15,749 bases of DNA from an uncultured Muribaculaceae bacterium (GTDB lineage Bacteria; Bacteroidota; Bacteroidia; Bacteroidales; Muribaculaceae), in assembly GCA_910577585.1 (NCBI GenBank), contig CAJTNN010000039.1, forward strand, positions 1 to 15,749, written 5' to 3'. The position numbers and the translations under genes were made by a program. The notes beneath the pieces were generated by a model. That model was not told where the DNA came from, ran no database searches, and saw nothing but the letters and a program-made list of their open reading frames with translations. Each line of letters opens with the position of its first letter. The first letter of the stretch is position 1. This document shows positions 6,134-13,801 of this stretch, in pieces.

Positions 6134-8242
6134 ATGAAACGATTATTACTCGCTATATTGGTTGTGGTTGTACCGCTGGTTGGTCTGGCGCAGTCGCAAG
6201 CGGAGGATCCGGACGTGCAGCGGCCTGACACGCTTACGCTGCAAGAGGTGGTGGTGAAGGCTTCACAGCCGGCTTCTCGACTTACTTCTGATGGCATCGT
6301 GACTGCTGTCGAGGGCACACCTCTGCAGGGAGTTGGTACACTCGACGATATACTGGGTTTTATGCCGGGCATCACGCGGTCGGATGGACACATTGAGGTC
6401 GTCGGCAAAGGTATGCCGGTCATCTACATCAATGGCAGAAGGGTGTATGACTATGCCGAGCTTCAACAAATTTCATCCGACAAAGTCAAGGATGTGACCG
6501 TAATCACCAATCCCGGTGCGAAATATGCCAACACCGCGAATGCAGTAATCCGAATCCGCACCCTGCGCAATTATGGCGATGGATTCGCGCTTGAGAACCG
6601 TGCGGTGGCCGGAGTATGCAATTATCTTTATGCCAAGGATATATTGGGCTTGAATTATAGGGATAATGGATTCGACCTCTTCGCTACTCTTGAATATGAC
6701 TACTCAAAGTCGCGGGGGTCAAGCAAGATAACCCAGTCTGACTACAACTCAAGTGTGGTGAGAAGTGAGTATAATCAGCTGAGCAATAATGAACGCCGTC
6801 AGTCATATTCCGCTAAAATAGGATTCAACAAGGTCTTCGGTGCCGATCATTCTTTCGGGCTATATTACCAGTTCGGGGGGACTCCGGTGCGAAAGTTTAC
6901 TGACTTCGACACGCAATATGATTATGGCAGCTTATCGATTGCAAGCGAAAATTCGCAGAAAGTTAAGAATGATGCTGCATCTCATCTGATAGATGGATAT
7001 TATTCAGGCAAATGGGGTGGATTCTCTTCCGACATTTCGTTTGATATTCTTTGGCGCAATCAAGCGATTGATCTCTTTTCAAAGGGTATCGGAGGGGCGG
7101 CATCGGATGCGTCGTTCCATACCCGGGATATGCCTCACGGACGCATGATTGCCGGCAAAATCGATATGGGGCACCCCGTAGGCTACGGTTCTATAGATTT
7201 CGGCGCGGAGTATATCAATAGCCGCCGGACTGACATTTTCAGCAGCGATCATCCGCTGATTGCAGATGGCGACAACAAACTTGTGGAGAACAATATAGGT
7301 GTCTATATCGAGACGTCGCAGCAATTTGGCAACCTCTCGCTCAACGCCGGCCTGAGGTATGAGCATATAGATAGCGAGTATTTCAATTATGATGGCCAGG
7401 CATATAGTCAGCGACATCTCTACAACGAGTTTCTCCCCTCGGTGACTCTTATGATGCCATGGTCGATGAGCATTTGGCAACTGCAGTATGCCCGGCGCTA
7501 CAAGCGTCCTCTATATTCTCAACTGAATTCCACGGTAGTCTATTCCACTCCGTATACATTCGAGAGCGGCAATCCCCTGCTGAAATCAAGCTATACGGAT
7601 GTGGTTGACCTTAATTTCATGTGGTCGTGGCTGACGGCGATGCTCTCTTACCGTCATGTGAAAGACGACATCGTCGATGTGGTTACATCCTACGCCGGAT
7701 CGCCTGATATCACCCTTCTTACCAAGGGGAATTCTCCCGATCCGCGCCATGAGCTGCAGGCGCTGGTGCAGGTGCAGCCGGGATTGATTGGTGGTGTGTG
7801 GTATCCGCTGGCGGCAGCAGGAGTAATCAGCCAGTTTTATGATATCTCTTTCTGTGGCCAGCCAATGCACATGAATAATCCTATGGGTATAGTAAAGTGG
7901 ATGAATATTTTCATGCTCCCTCAGGATTGGCGTATCGGTCTCGACCTCTCATGGCGAAGTGAGGGTGATACGGCAAATGTGCATGTGGGGCAGGTGTGGC
8001 AAACTGACTTCAATATTTCGAAATCATTCGGTCAACATTGGGACCTCAAACTTGTGGCCAACGACCTGCTGAATACTTCAGCCACCCAGAAATTCAATAT
8101 CTATAGTGGCAACCGCCTCATATCGATGTCGAGGCATCAATCCATGCGCAATATCGAGCTCAACATCACCTATCGCTTCAACATGCCTAAAACGAAGTAT
8201 AAAGGGCATGGCGCGGGTGCAAATGAAAAATCACGACTCTGA
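6134..8242 (+). CDS. TonB-dependent receptor-like outer membrane beta-barrel protein (second of pair)
   Basis: 702 aa from ATG 6134 (an in-frame TTG lies at 6128). A clear signal peptide MKRLLLAILVVVVPLVGLAQ is followed by a Ton-box-like TLQEVVVKAS (about residues 33-42). The plug domain follows (about 43-145), with TLDDILGFMPGI, MPVIYINGRRV and VKDVTVITNPGAKY, standard landmarks of the OMP_b-brl_3-type family. The barrel fills the rest and ends with LNITYRFN close to the C-terminus. It shares architecture with the preceding gene, lies 19 bp after it and is certainly in the same operon. It also lacks an N-terminal regulatory-like domain. It probably acts in TonB-dependent uptake or as an outer membrane channel, possibly for a peptide or chelate; a link with the upstream RiPP is inference. 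The gene converges on a minus-strand gene ending at 8293. Confidence 0.88.
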   Translation: MKRLLLAILVVVVPLVGLAQSQAEDPDVQRPDTLTLQEVVVKASQPASRLTSDGIVTAVEGTPLQGVGTLDDILGFMPGITRSDGHIEVVGKGMPVIYINGRRVYDYAELQQISSDKVKDVTVITNPGAKYANTANAVIRIRTLRNYGDGFALENRAVAGVCNYLYAKDILGLNYRDNGFDLFATLEYDYSKSRGSSKITQSDYNSSVVRSEYNQLSNNERRQSYSAKIGFNKVFGADHSFGLYYQFGGTPVRKFTDFDTQYDYGSLSIASENSQKVKNDAASHLIDGYYSGKWGGFSSDISFDILWRNQAIDLFSKGIGGAASDASFHTRDMPHGRMIAGKIDMGHPVGYGSIDFGAEYINSRRTDIFSSDHPLIADGDNKLVENNIGVYIETSQQFGNLSLNAGLRYEHIDSEYFNYDGQAYSQRHLYNEFLPSVTLMMPWSMSIWQLQYARRYKRPLYSQLNSTVVYSTPYTFESGNPLLKSSYTDVVDLNFMWSWLTAMLSYRHVKDDIVDVVTSYAGSPDITLLTKGNSPDPRHELQALVQVQPGLIGGVWYPLAAAGVISQFYDISFCGQPMHMNNPMGIVKWMNIFMLPQDWRIGLDLSWRSEGDTANVHVGQVWQTDFNISKSFGQHWDLKLVANDLLNTSATQKFNIYSGNRLISMSRHQSMRNIELNITYRFNMPKTKYKGHGAGANEKSRL

Positions 8243-8292
8243 CGGCATCTGCCTCTGATATGCAGAGAAGTGATCGGCACCTCGAGAATAGC

Positions 8293-8811
8293 CTACCTGC
8301 GGCGGCGCCAGCCGTATCCTCTCGGGGAGAGCTCCGACTGATAGGCCTCAAGTGCCTCTACCCGCTCTTCAAGGCGCTGCAGACGCAGGCCGAACACCGG
8401 CTCCAGCTCATGGGTCTCGATATACAGCCGCGCGTCGCCTACATATTTGCGCAGACTTGTGCGATAGCTCACACGCCGGTAGCGCACCTCCATCCAGTCG
8501 GCGAGACGGTCGGCTATGTAAAGCATCAGTTCCGCAATCCGTTCCGGCTCGAAACAAATACTCATGAAATCTTTCAGGAGCTTGTTGAGAGCCGGCATGG
8601 AGGGGGTACGGCGCGAAATACCCTGAGGTGTGAAGAACTGTCGCTCCACAAGTTTCTCCACACGCTCCAATTCCTTGCCGGCATCCGGATCAAGCCAGTA
8701 TTCAAGATATTCCTTGGCCTCCTTGCGCGCGTCGTATAACTCTGTGACCATCGTCACCAACTCATCTTTATCAAGCGCGGCAAGTGCTTTTTTCAACTTC
8801 GCTTTCGACAT
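8293..8811 (-). CDS. DUF6155-like protein
   Basis: 172 aa. It begins MSKAKLKKALAALDKDELVTMVTELYDARKEAKEYL and is almost wholly helical and charged, with a very basic tail (RGYGWRRRR) after an LRLQRLEERVEALEAY heptad-like segment (about residues 142-157). The start, the Ala-Arg-Lys-Glu-x-Lys-Glu-Tyr motif and the size recall DUF6155, a cytoplasmic family of unknown function common in Bacteroidales. No signal peptide or TM is present. It is the last gene of the minus-strand series. The second structured repeat lies 16 bp upstream of its start codon, so its promoter must be inside or beyond that element. No function is assigned. Confidence 0.7.
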   Translation of the reverse strand: MSKAKLKKALAALDKDELVTMVTELYDARKEAKEYLEYWLDPDAGKELERVEKLVERQFFTPQGISRRTPSMPALNKLLKDFMSICFEPERIAELMLYIADRLADWMEVRYRRVSYRTSLRKYVGDARLYIETHELEPVFGLRLQRLEERVEALEAYQSELSPRGYGWRRRR

Positions 8812-8827
8812 ATCGAATTGATTTTAA

Positions 8828-9021
8828 GAACTGATTTAAACTTTTTTCAAGGTCAAGCTTTATTAAGATTTTGAGCAGGTTTCGGTTCTCGAAGAGGGAG
8901 CGATGCGGGCATCGCGACCGATGAAGAGGGCCGAAAGATGCCAAAATATTAATGAAGATTGGCCTTGAAGAAAACATTTTAAAACACTTTTTTAGTTTTC
9001 GTAAAAAGTTTAAATCAGTTC
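8828..9021 (+). repeat. Structured 194-bp repeat element, copy 2
   Basis: Same element and orientation as the copy at 1798-1990. Terminal arms 8828-8846 and 9003-9021 are perfectly complementary, but their outer bases (GAACTGA/TCAGTTC) differ from copy 1, so both arms changed together. The inner arm 8846-8856 pairs with 8959-8969 with one G-T pair. The central hairpin (about 8896-8919) keeps GCGATG/CATCGC but has tandem G-A mismatches in place of two pairs. Flanking direct repeat TAA (8825-8827, 9022-9024). Here it lies antisense to the neighbouring genes, between the SpmA/SpmB fusion and the DUF6155-like gene. Confidence 0.8.
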
Positions 9022-9043
9022 TAAGTAGCTCTTCAAATTAAAA

Positions 9044-9074
9044 CGCTACTAAATTTTAAATAGTTGGAGTAGCG
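9044..9074 (-). terminator. Possible terminator after the SpmA/SpmB gene
   Basis: Read on the minus strand, CGCTACT (9074-9068) pairs with AGTAGCG (9050-9044) across a 17-nt AT-rich loop and is followed by TTTTAATTTG. It lies about 20 bp after the stop of the SpmA/SpmB gene. The stem is short, so strength is uncertain. Confidence 0.4.
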
Positions 9075-9093
9075 ATTAAATTTGACCGGCAAC

Positions 9094-10323
9094 TTAAGAG
9101 AAGAATATGTATGCGGTGAAGATGGCGGCCACGGCTCCTGTGAGGTCGGCAAGCAGTGCGTAGCCGGCTGCATAGCGGGTCTTGCTGACCCCTACGGAGC
9201 CGAAGTAGACGGCAAGGATGTAGAATGTGGTGTCTGTGCTCCCTCTCACTGCTGCGGCCAATTTGCTGACAAAGGCATCGGCTCCGTTGGCTTTCATCAC
9301 ATCGAGCATCATCGCACACGAGCCACTGCCGCTCAGCGGCTTCATCAGCATCGTGGGCAATGCTCCGACCCATTGTGTGTCAAGCCCAAGCCATGCCACC
9401 GCCCGCTCTACGGCACCGGTGAATATGTCGAGTGCTCCGCTGGCTCTGAACATCCCTATGGCCACAAGTATCGCCACAAGATATGGTATTATCCCCACGG
9501 CTGTGCGGAATCCATCCTTGGCCCCCTCGATAAAGACATCATACACCCGGATGCGCCGGCGTATGCCGCCGGCTATGAAGAGAATGATGACGCTGAATAG
9601 TATGAGATTGGCGCCAAATGTGCTGTAACGCTGCACATCATCGGCCGGCATTCGGCTGAAGCCCCAGGCCACTCCACCCACCACGAGAGCTATGCCGCCG
9701 AGCCAGCTCCATAGCACCCGGTCCATGCGGATGCGCTGGCGCAGACAGAGGGCCACAAGCCCCACGAGTGTGGCAATCCCGGTAGCCACGAGTATAGGTA
9801 TGAACACATCGCTCGGATTGGCGGCGCCACCCTGCGCTCTGTACATCATGATGCTCACCGGTATCAGGCATAGCCCCGAACTGTTGAGCACCAGAAACAT
9901 TATCATAGCATCGGTGGCCGTATCCTTGCGGTCGTTGAGACTCTGCATCTCCTGCATGGCCCGCAGCCCCATGGGAGTGGCGGCATTATCAAGACCGAGC
10001 ATATTAGCCGATACATTCATGAAGATGGCTCCCATGGCGGGATGCCCCTTGGGTATGCCGGGGAAGAGCCTGCTGAAGAAGGGTGAGATAAGCCGGCTCA
10101 TAGCCTCTATCACTCCGGCACGCTCACCTATCTTCATGATCCCCATCCAGAGCGTCAGCACTCCGGTCAGTCCGAGGCTCACCTCAAATGCGAAAGCGGC
10201 CTGACTGAATGATGAGTTCATTATCTCGCTCCAAACGTCAAGGTCGCCCCAGAATAGTGTGCGCCCCATGGCCATCAGAAAGGCTATGCCGAAGAAGGCT
10301 ATCCAGATCCAGTTGAGTATCAT
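9094..10323 (-). CDS. Nucleoside recognition domain membrane protein (SpmA-SpmB fusion)
   Basis: 409 aa polytopic membrane protein with roughly ten hydrophobic segments. The N-terminal half (1-200) is SpmA-like, with GLTGVLTLWMGIMKIGERAG, FPGIPKGHPAMGAIFMN and MLGLDNAATPMGLRAMQEMQ. The C-terminal half (about 230-409) is SpmB-like, with DVFIEGAKDGFRTAVGIIPYLVAILVAIGMFR, LMKPLSGSGSCAMM and GSTDTTFYILAVYFGSVGV. Separate spmA and spmB genes were named for spore maturation in Bacillus; fused versions are common in non-sporulating Bacteroidota, where the Gate/nucleoside-recognition fold suggests a transporter of unknown substrate. It starts 48 bp after the znuC-like stop on the same strand, so co-transcription is likely. 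The long sequence quotes above are family landmarks, each contiguous in the protein. Confidence 0.9.
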   Translation of the reverse strand: MILNWIWIAFFGIAFLMAMGRTLFWGDLDVWSEIMNSSFSQAAFAFEVSLGLTGVLTLWMGIMKIGERAGVIEAMSRLISPFFSRLFPGIPKGHPAMGAIFMNVSANMLGLDNAATPMGLRAMQEMQSLNDRKDTATDAMIMFLVLNSSGLCLIPVSIMMYRAQGGAANPSDVFIPILVATGIATLVGLVALCLRQRIRMDRVLWSWLGGIALVVGGVAWGFSRMPADDVQRYSTFGANLILFSVIILFIAGGIRRRIRVYDVFIEGAKDGFRTAVGIIPYLVAILVAIGMFRASGALDIFTGAVERAVAWLGLDTQWVGALPTMLMKPLSGSGSCAMMLDVMKANGADAFVSKLAAAVRGSTDTTFYILAVYFGSVGVSKTRYAAGYALLADLTGAVAAIFTAYIFFS

Positions 10324-10371
10324 CTTATATGGCGTATCATCATGTATCGGTTGGTTGGCTGCGGGGTGAGG

Positions 10372-11157
10372 TCAATCATTCTCTCCCTCGGCGAGATTGG
10401 CCGCGCTGTCTTCGCAGCCGGGCACATAGTGGTGCAGTGCATGGCAGGGCCGCAGATGATGGTCGACTATCAGATGACGATTGGCCATGCGCGATATCAC
10501 CGACATCTCGTGGCTCACAAGCAATATCGTGGTGCGCCTGGCAAGCTGCTCGATTATGGAGTATATGCGGTGCTCGAATTGCTTGTCGACATACGAGAGC
10601 GGTTCGTCGAGCACCAGCACCTTGGGGTCGGAAATCACGGCGCGGGCCAGGAGCGTGCGCTGCAGCTGACCACCCGACAACTGCCCCACGGCCTTCTGCA
10701 GATACCCTCCGATGCCGCATAGCTCCACTACTTTTTCAAATCTCTCGGCTGCATCGCCGGGAAGCCGCCCAAACCATCCGCGCTGCAGCCCCGACATCAC
10801 AGTCTCGCTCACCGTGATCGGGAAGCGGGTGTCAATCATGCTCTTCTGAGGCAGGTAGCCGATCGGGAGCCGCTTCACCGGCTCGCCGTCGTGCAGATAC
10901 ACCACCCGTCCCGTAGTCGGCTTGAGCAAGCGGAGCATCACCCTGAGCAGGGTCGTCTTTCCACCTCCGTTGGGCCCGGAAATGGCTATGAAGTCGCCTT
11001 CGCGCACACTGAGATTCACATCCTCAAGCACCCGCTTGCGGTCGAAATCCACATTCAGGTGCTCAAGGCGTATTATCTCTCCCCTCTCGGGGGCATAGCG
11101 CAAAGGGGCGCCATCACTTATCATGCCTGGATGGTTGATTCTTGGTTCGTGCATCAT
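10372..11157 (-). CDS. znuC: Metal (zinc/manganese) ABC transporter ATP-binding protein, ZnuC-like
   Basis: 261 aa. Complete ABC ATPase: Walker A GPNGGGKTT (61-69), Q-loop Gln104 in YLPQKS, signature LSGGQLQR (160-167), Walker B VLVLDEP (180-186) and H-loop His216 in LLVSHEMS. GPNGGGKTTL, with an extra Gly, and the LxxVSHEM ending fit the zinc/manganese group. A C-terminal stretch has several His (DHHLRPCHALHHY, about 232-244) that may bind metal. The N-terminus is about 25 residues longer than usual; ATG 11124 (codon 12) is an alternative start with only an 11-nt overlap with the preceding substrate-binding protein gene, against 44 nt for the start given. It would energise uptake with a ZnuB permease, but none is encoded here. 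Confidence 0.85.
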   Translation of the reverse strand: MMHEPRINHPGMISDGAPLRYAPERGEIIRLEHLNVDFDRKRVLEDVNLSVREGDFIAISGPNGGGKTTLLRVMLRLLKPTTGRVVYLHDGEPVKRLPIGYLPQKSMIDTRFPITVSETVMSGLQRGWFGRLPGDAAERFEKVVELCGIGGYLQKAVGQLSGGQLQRTLLARAVISDPKVLVLDEPLSYVDKQFEHRIYSIIEQLARRTTILLVSHEMSVISRMANRHLIVDHHLRPCHALHHYVPGCEDSAANLAEGEND

Positions 11158-12112
11158 AGTTCATATGCTCGCTGATATCCATGATCTGCGTCATGAAATC
11201 ATCGCCATTAAGATATATCGGCCAGGCTTCGACTCCGAGGGATGCTGCTATCTCGCGGGCCTGCGCCTCAGATTTGCCGCGCTCGTAGAAGAGTGCGCGC
11301 ACATCGGCTGTGCGGGCATCCTGCAGGCGCTGTTCAAGCTGCCGGGGAGTGGCCTCTTTGCCATCGGTCTCGAGTGGAATCTGAGTCAGCCCATAGTCGC
11401 GGGCATAATAGCTCAGCGAGGGGTGCATCACCACGAAGCTCCCTCCGGCGGCGTTGCCGGCGTGAAGCATCGAGTCAACCCGGGCATCGGCCTGGGCGAG
11501 GCGCCGGTCGAGTGCGTCGTATCGCCGGCAGTATTTCTCGCTACTGTCGGGATTGAGCGCCACGACCGAAGCGAGTATGTTGCGGCTTACTATCCGCGCG
11601 TTGCGCAGACTCGCCAGCAGGTGCGGATCACCCTCCGGATGCTCATGAGCCTCTCCGGCCACCTCATGTGTGTGGGTCAGCACATCTATACCGTCGCTGA
11701 TATCAATTACCTTCAGATCAGGATAATTGCTCCTCACCCGCTGCTTGATTGAGGTCTCGAAGCCAAGTGTGGAGGTGGTGAGATACACCTGCGCCTCCTC
11801 GAGCCCGCGCATGGCGCGCATATCTGGCTCGAATGTCTCGGGATCACTTCCGGCAGGCAACAGCACCACCGCATCGAAGTCATCGCCGGCAATAGCCTCC
11901 AGAAGATAACGCTGCGAATCAAAACTCAGCGCCACAACCTGACGCCCGTCGTGGCGCGCTCCGCAACCGATCATCACCACCGCCAAGAGTATCGCCATGA
12001 CGGCATGCGTGAGTCGCAGGCGCCACATAGCCGGCCGACGCGTACAGCGATCTGCCACTCCCCGGGTAGCCCACGCGTGGCTATTCGAGTATCTATTATC
12101 GCGCAACTTCAT
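11114..12112 (-). CDS. znuA: Metal ABC transporter substrate-binding lipoprotein, ZnuA-like
   Basis: 332 aa. A hydrophobic segment ending in VVMIGC gives a lipobox with Cys50. The preceding 49 residues are long for a signal, so ATG at codon 29 (12028) may be the true start (Cys22). Against that, the start at 12112 overlaps the trpS stop as TGATG, which supports coupling. The family features are LLPAGSDPETFEPDM (about 84-98), a short His-rich loop THTHEVAGEAHEHPEGDPH (146-164), FVVMHPSLSYYARDYGL (226-242) and the C-terminal FYERGKSEAQAREIA region. ZnuA proteins bind zinc through His and acidic residues; His164 and His230 are likely ligands. The position of the first His in classical ZnuA holds Glu92 here, which I believe is common in Bacteroidetes. 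It passes metal to a permease driven by the adjacent ATPase. Confidence 0.85.
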   Translation of the reverse strand: MKLRDNRYSNSHAWATRGVADRCTRRPAMWRLRLTHAVMAILLAVVMIGCGARHDGRQVVALSFDSQRYLLEAIAGDDFDAVVLLPAGSDPETFEPDMRAMRGLEEAQVYLTTSTLGFETSIKQRVRSNYPDLKVIDISDGIDVLTHTHEVAGEAHEHPEGDPHLLASLRNARIVSRNILASVVALNPDSSEKYCRRYDALDRRLAQADARVDSMLHAGNAAGGSFVVMHPSLSYYARDYGLTQIPLETDGKEATPRQLEQRLQDARTADVRALFYERGKSEAQAREIAASLGVEAWPIYLNGDDFMTQIMDISEHMNYDARTKNQPSRHDK

Positions 12113-13215
12113 CAGATTTTGCGGATACCCATTATCTCGCGCACATCCTTCAGTGTGTCGGCGGCATATGCACGCGCGCGCTCGGCACCCTGACGCACCA
12201 CCTTCGAGAGGTACTCCTCATTGCTGCGGATGTCGAGGATGCGCTCACGGATTGGAAGCGTGACTTTGAGGATATCCTCTGCCAGCTGCTTCTTCATATC
12301 GCCATAGCGGATGCTCATGTCGGCATATGCGTCGCGGTAATGCTTCACTACCTCGGGATCGCTTACAAGATCCATCAGTGTGAAGAGGTTCTCTACCGGC
12401 TGACTGGGTGTCTGGTTGGGCTCTTTCGGACCCTCGTCGGTGACGGCACGCATCACTTTCTTACGCAGCGTCTTCTCATCGTCGATAAGATAGATGCAGT
12501 TACCCTCGCTCTTTCCCATCTTGCCTGAACCATCCAGACCCGGCACCTTCAGCGCCTGACCGCCGAAATTGAAGTTTACCGGCTCGCCGAAGTAGTCCAC
12601 ACCGTAGAATGAGTTGAAGCGGCGCGCAAAGCGGCGCGTGAGCTCGAGGTGCTGCTCCTGATCCTTACCGACCGGCACAAAGTCAGCCTTGTGGATAAGG
12701 ATATCCACCGCCATCAGTGTCGGATAGGTGAGCAATCCGGCATTCACACGCGCCTGGCTCTTCTCATTGCCTATAATCTCTTTCTCTATGTCGTCGCTGT
12801 CGCTGGTGATGCCAAGACATTTGCGCGCCTTATCCTTGAAGGAGGCGGTGCGCATGAGCTCGCCGATACCTACGTGCATGTTGAGTAGAAGATACATCTC
12901 CGATATCTCAGGCACATCACTCTGCACATAGAGCGTGCTCTTCTCCGGGTCGAGTCCGGCAGCCAGATATTCGGCCAGAATATCCTTCACACTCTCATGA
13001 AGCTTCTTGGGGTCGGGATTGGTGGTGAGGGCATGAAGGTCAGCTATGAAGAAGCGGCAGTCGAAGTCATCCTGCATACGCAGAAACTTGCTCAACGCCC
13101 CGAAATAATTGCCGAGATGAAGATTGCCCGTAGAGCGTATGCCGCTCAATACTATTTTCTTTTTATCAGCATCCTGCGCGCCAGGAGCTGTGCCTGTAAG
13201 AATCTGTTCTGACAT
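12112..13215 (-). CDS. trpS: Tryptophan--tRNA ligase
   Basis: 367 aa class I aminoacyl-tRNA synthetase of the TrpRS type, charging tRNA-Trp in the cytoplasm. Landmarks: VLSGIRSTGNLHLGNYFGAL with the HIGH-type HLGN (33-36), IADLHALT (57-64), TYPTLMAVDILIHKADFVPVGKDQEQHLELTR and the KMSKS-type KMGKS (232-236) followed by EGN. Length is normal. It is the first gene of the minus-strand series, and its TGA overlaps the ATG of the znuA-like gene by one base. A Bacteroidetes promoter is visible about 180 bp upstream at the edge of a tandem repeat array, which leaves a long 5' leader. Confidence 0.97.
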   Translation of the reverse strand: MSEQILTGTAPGAQDADKKKIVLSGIRSTGNLHLGNYFGALSKFLRMQDDFDCRFFIADLHALTTNPDPKKLHESVKDILAEYLAAGLDPEKSTLYVQSDVPEISEMYLLLNMHVGIGELMRTASFKDKARKCLGITSDSDDIEKEIIGNEKSQARVNAGLLTYPTLMAVDILIHKADFVPVGKDQEQHLELTRRFARRFNSFYGVDYFGEPVNFNFGGQALKVPGLDGSGKMGKSEGNCIYLIDDEKTLRKKVMRAVTDEGPKEPNQTPSQPVENLFTLMDLVSDPEVVKHYRDAYADMSIRYGDMKKQLAEDILKVTLPIRERILDIRSNEEYLSKVVRQGAERARAYAADTLKDVREIMGIRKI

Positions 13216-13240
13216 ATCTATTGATCTTTATATTCTAAAT

Positions 13241-13266
13241 TTATCTTTACCGCTTATCTTTACCGC
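13241..13266. repeat. 13-bp tandem duplication in the trpS leader
   Basis: TTATCTTTACCGC occurs twice in direct succession (13241-13253, 13254-13266), 26-51 bp upstream of the trpS start codon. It could be a slippage product or a pair of regulator half-sites in the mRNA leader. Confidence 0.9.
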
Positions 13267-13395
13267 AAAATTCAGCTTGATATTTCAAGTGCTCTGCTAA
13301 CTAATACGGTAAATCTATTGTTATTTCAGTAGCTGGCCAAAGTCAGCTCTCTATTTCGAAGTTATCTGTTTCTTTAATGATAACAATGTCAAATG

Positions 13396-13427
13396 CAAAT
13401 TTACTTAAAATTCGCGAGTCGGCCAAA
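13396..13427 (-). promoter_or_regulatory. Bacteroidetes-type promoter for trpS
   Basis: On the minus strand TTTG (13427-13424) is followed after 20 bp by TAAATTTG (13403-13396), a full -33/-7 match pointing at trpS. The -33 part lies inside the first unit of the tandem array. Confidence 0.6.
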
Positions 13428-13674
13428 AGCGCAAGTCGCTCCGCAGGAGCGGTGCGCGGTGCCGTTAGGCATTTGGACCGTCCGCAAATTTTAATAAATT
13501 CGCGAGTCGGCCAAAAGCGCTTGTCGCTCCGCAGGAGCGGTGCGCGGTGCCGTTAGGCATTTGGACCGTCCGCAAATTTTAATAAATTCGCGAGTCGGCC
13601 AAAAGCGCTTGTCGCTCCGCAGGAGCGGTGCGCGGTGCCGTTAGGCATTTGGACCGTCCGCAAATTTACTAAAA
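13411..13674. repeat. Three tandem 88-bp repeats upstream of trpS
   Basis: Units start at 13411, 13499 and 13587 with TTCGCGAGTCGGCCAAAAGC. Units 2 and 3 look identical; unit 1 differs in its junction bases and by GCAAGTC for GCTTGTC. Each holds a hairpin CGCTCC-GCA-GGAGCG and GCC-GTTA-GGC. The sequence just before unit 1 (GCAAATTTACTT) matches the unit ends, so it is a fragment of a further unit. There are no spacers, so this is not a CRISPR. The family is not one I recognise. Confidence 0.95.
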
Positions 13675-13718
13675 ATTTCGCGATTACACGTTGTTGTATA
13701 CTATAAACAGTTCAAATC

Positions 13719-13765
13719 CCGACTAATATTGGATTCCGAATGGATTCCGACTAATATTGGATTCC
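13719..13765. repeat. Pair of 19-bp direct repeats upstream of the GDSL hydrolase
   Basis: CCGACTAATATTGGATTCC occurs at 13719-13737 and 13747-13765, period 28 bp, with a decayed third piece (GGATTCCGAC) at about 13777-13786. They lie 36-83 bp upstream of the start codon. The spacing is near three helical turns less a few bases, so a binding-site role is possible. Confidence 0.8.
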
Positions 13766-13801
13766 TGCTAATCAGGGATTCCGACAATTCACCAATCCGC
13801 T

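Larger units (their letters stand above)
13216..13801. other. Divergent intergenic region between trpS and the GDSL hydrolase
   Basis: 586 bp without a credible gene. It contains, left to right, a 13-bp tandem duplication (13241-13266), the trpS promoter (13396-13427), an array of three 88-bp units (13411-13674) and a pair of 19-bp direct repeats before the hydrolase start. Confidence 0.8.

Noticed and set aside
8243..8292. Small hairpin CTCTG-CAGAG as a terminator between the convergent genes
   Set aside because: Stem of only five pairs and no T-run on either strand.
8260..8739. 159-aa plus-strand frame opposite the DUF6155-like gene
   Set aside because: The minus-strand frame has recognisable family features and a good ATG; the plus frame has none.
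13411..13680. Regular repeats suggesting a CRISPR array
   Set aside because: The whole 88-bp unit repeats with no unique spacers, and no cas genes are nearby.
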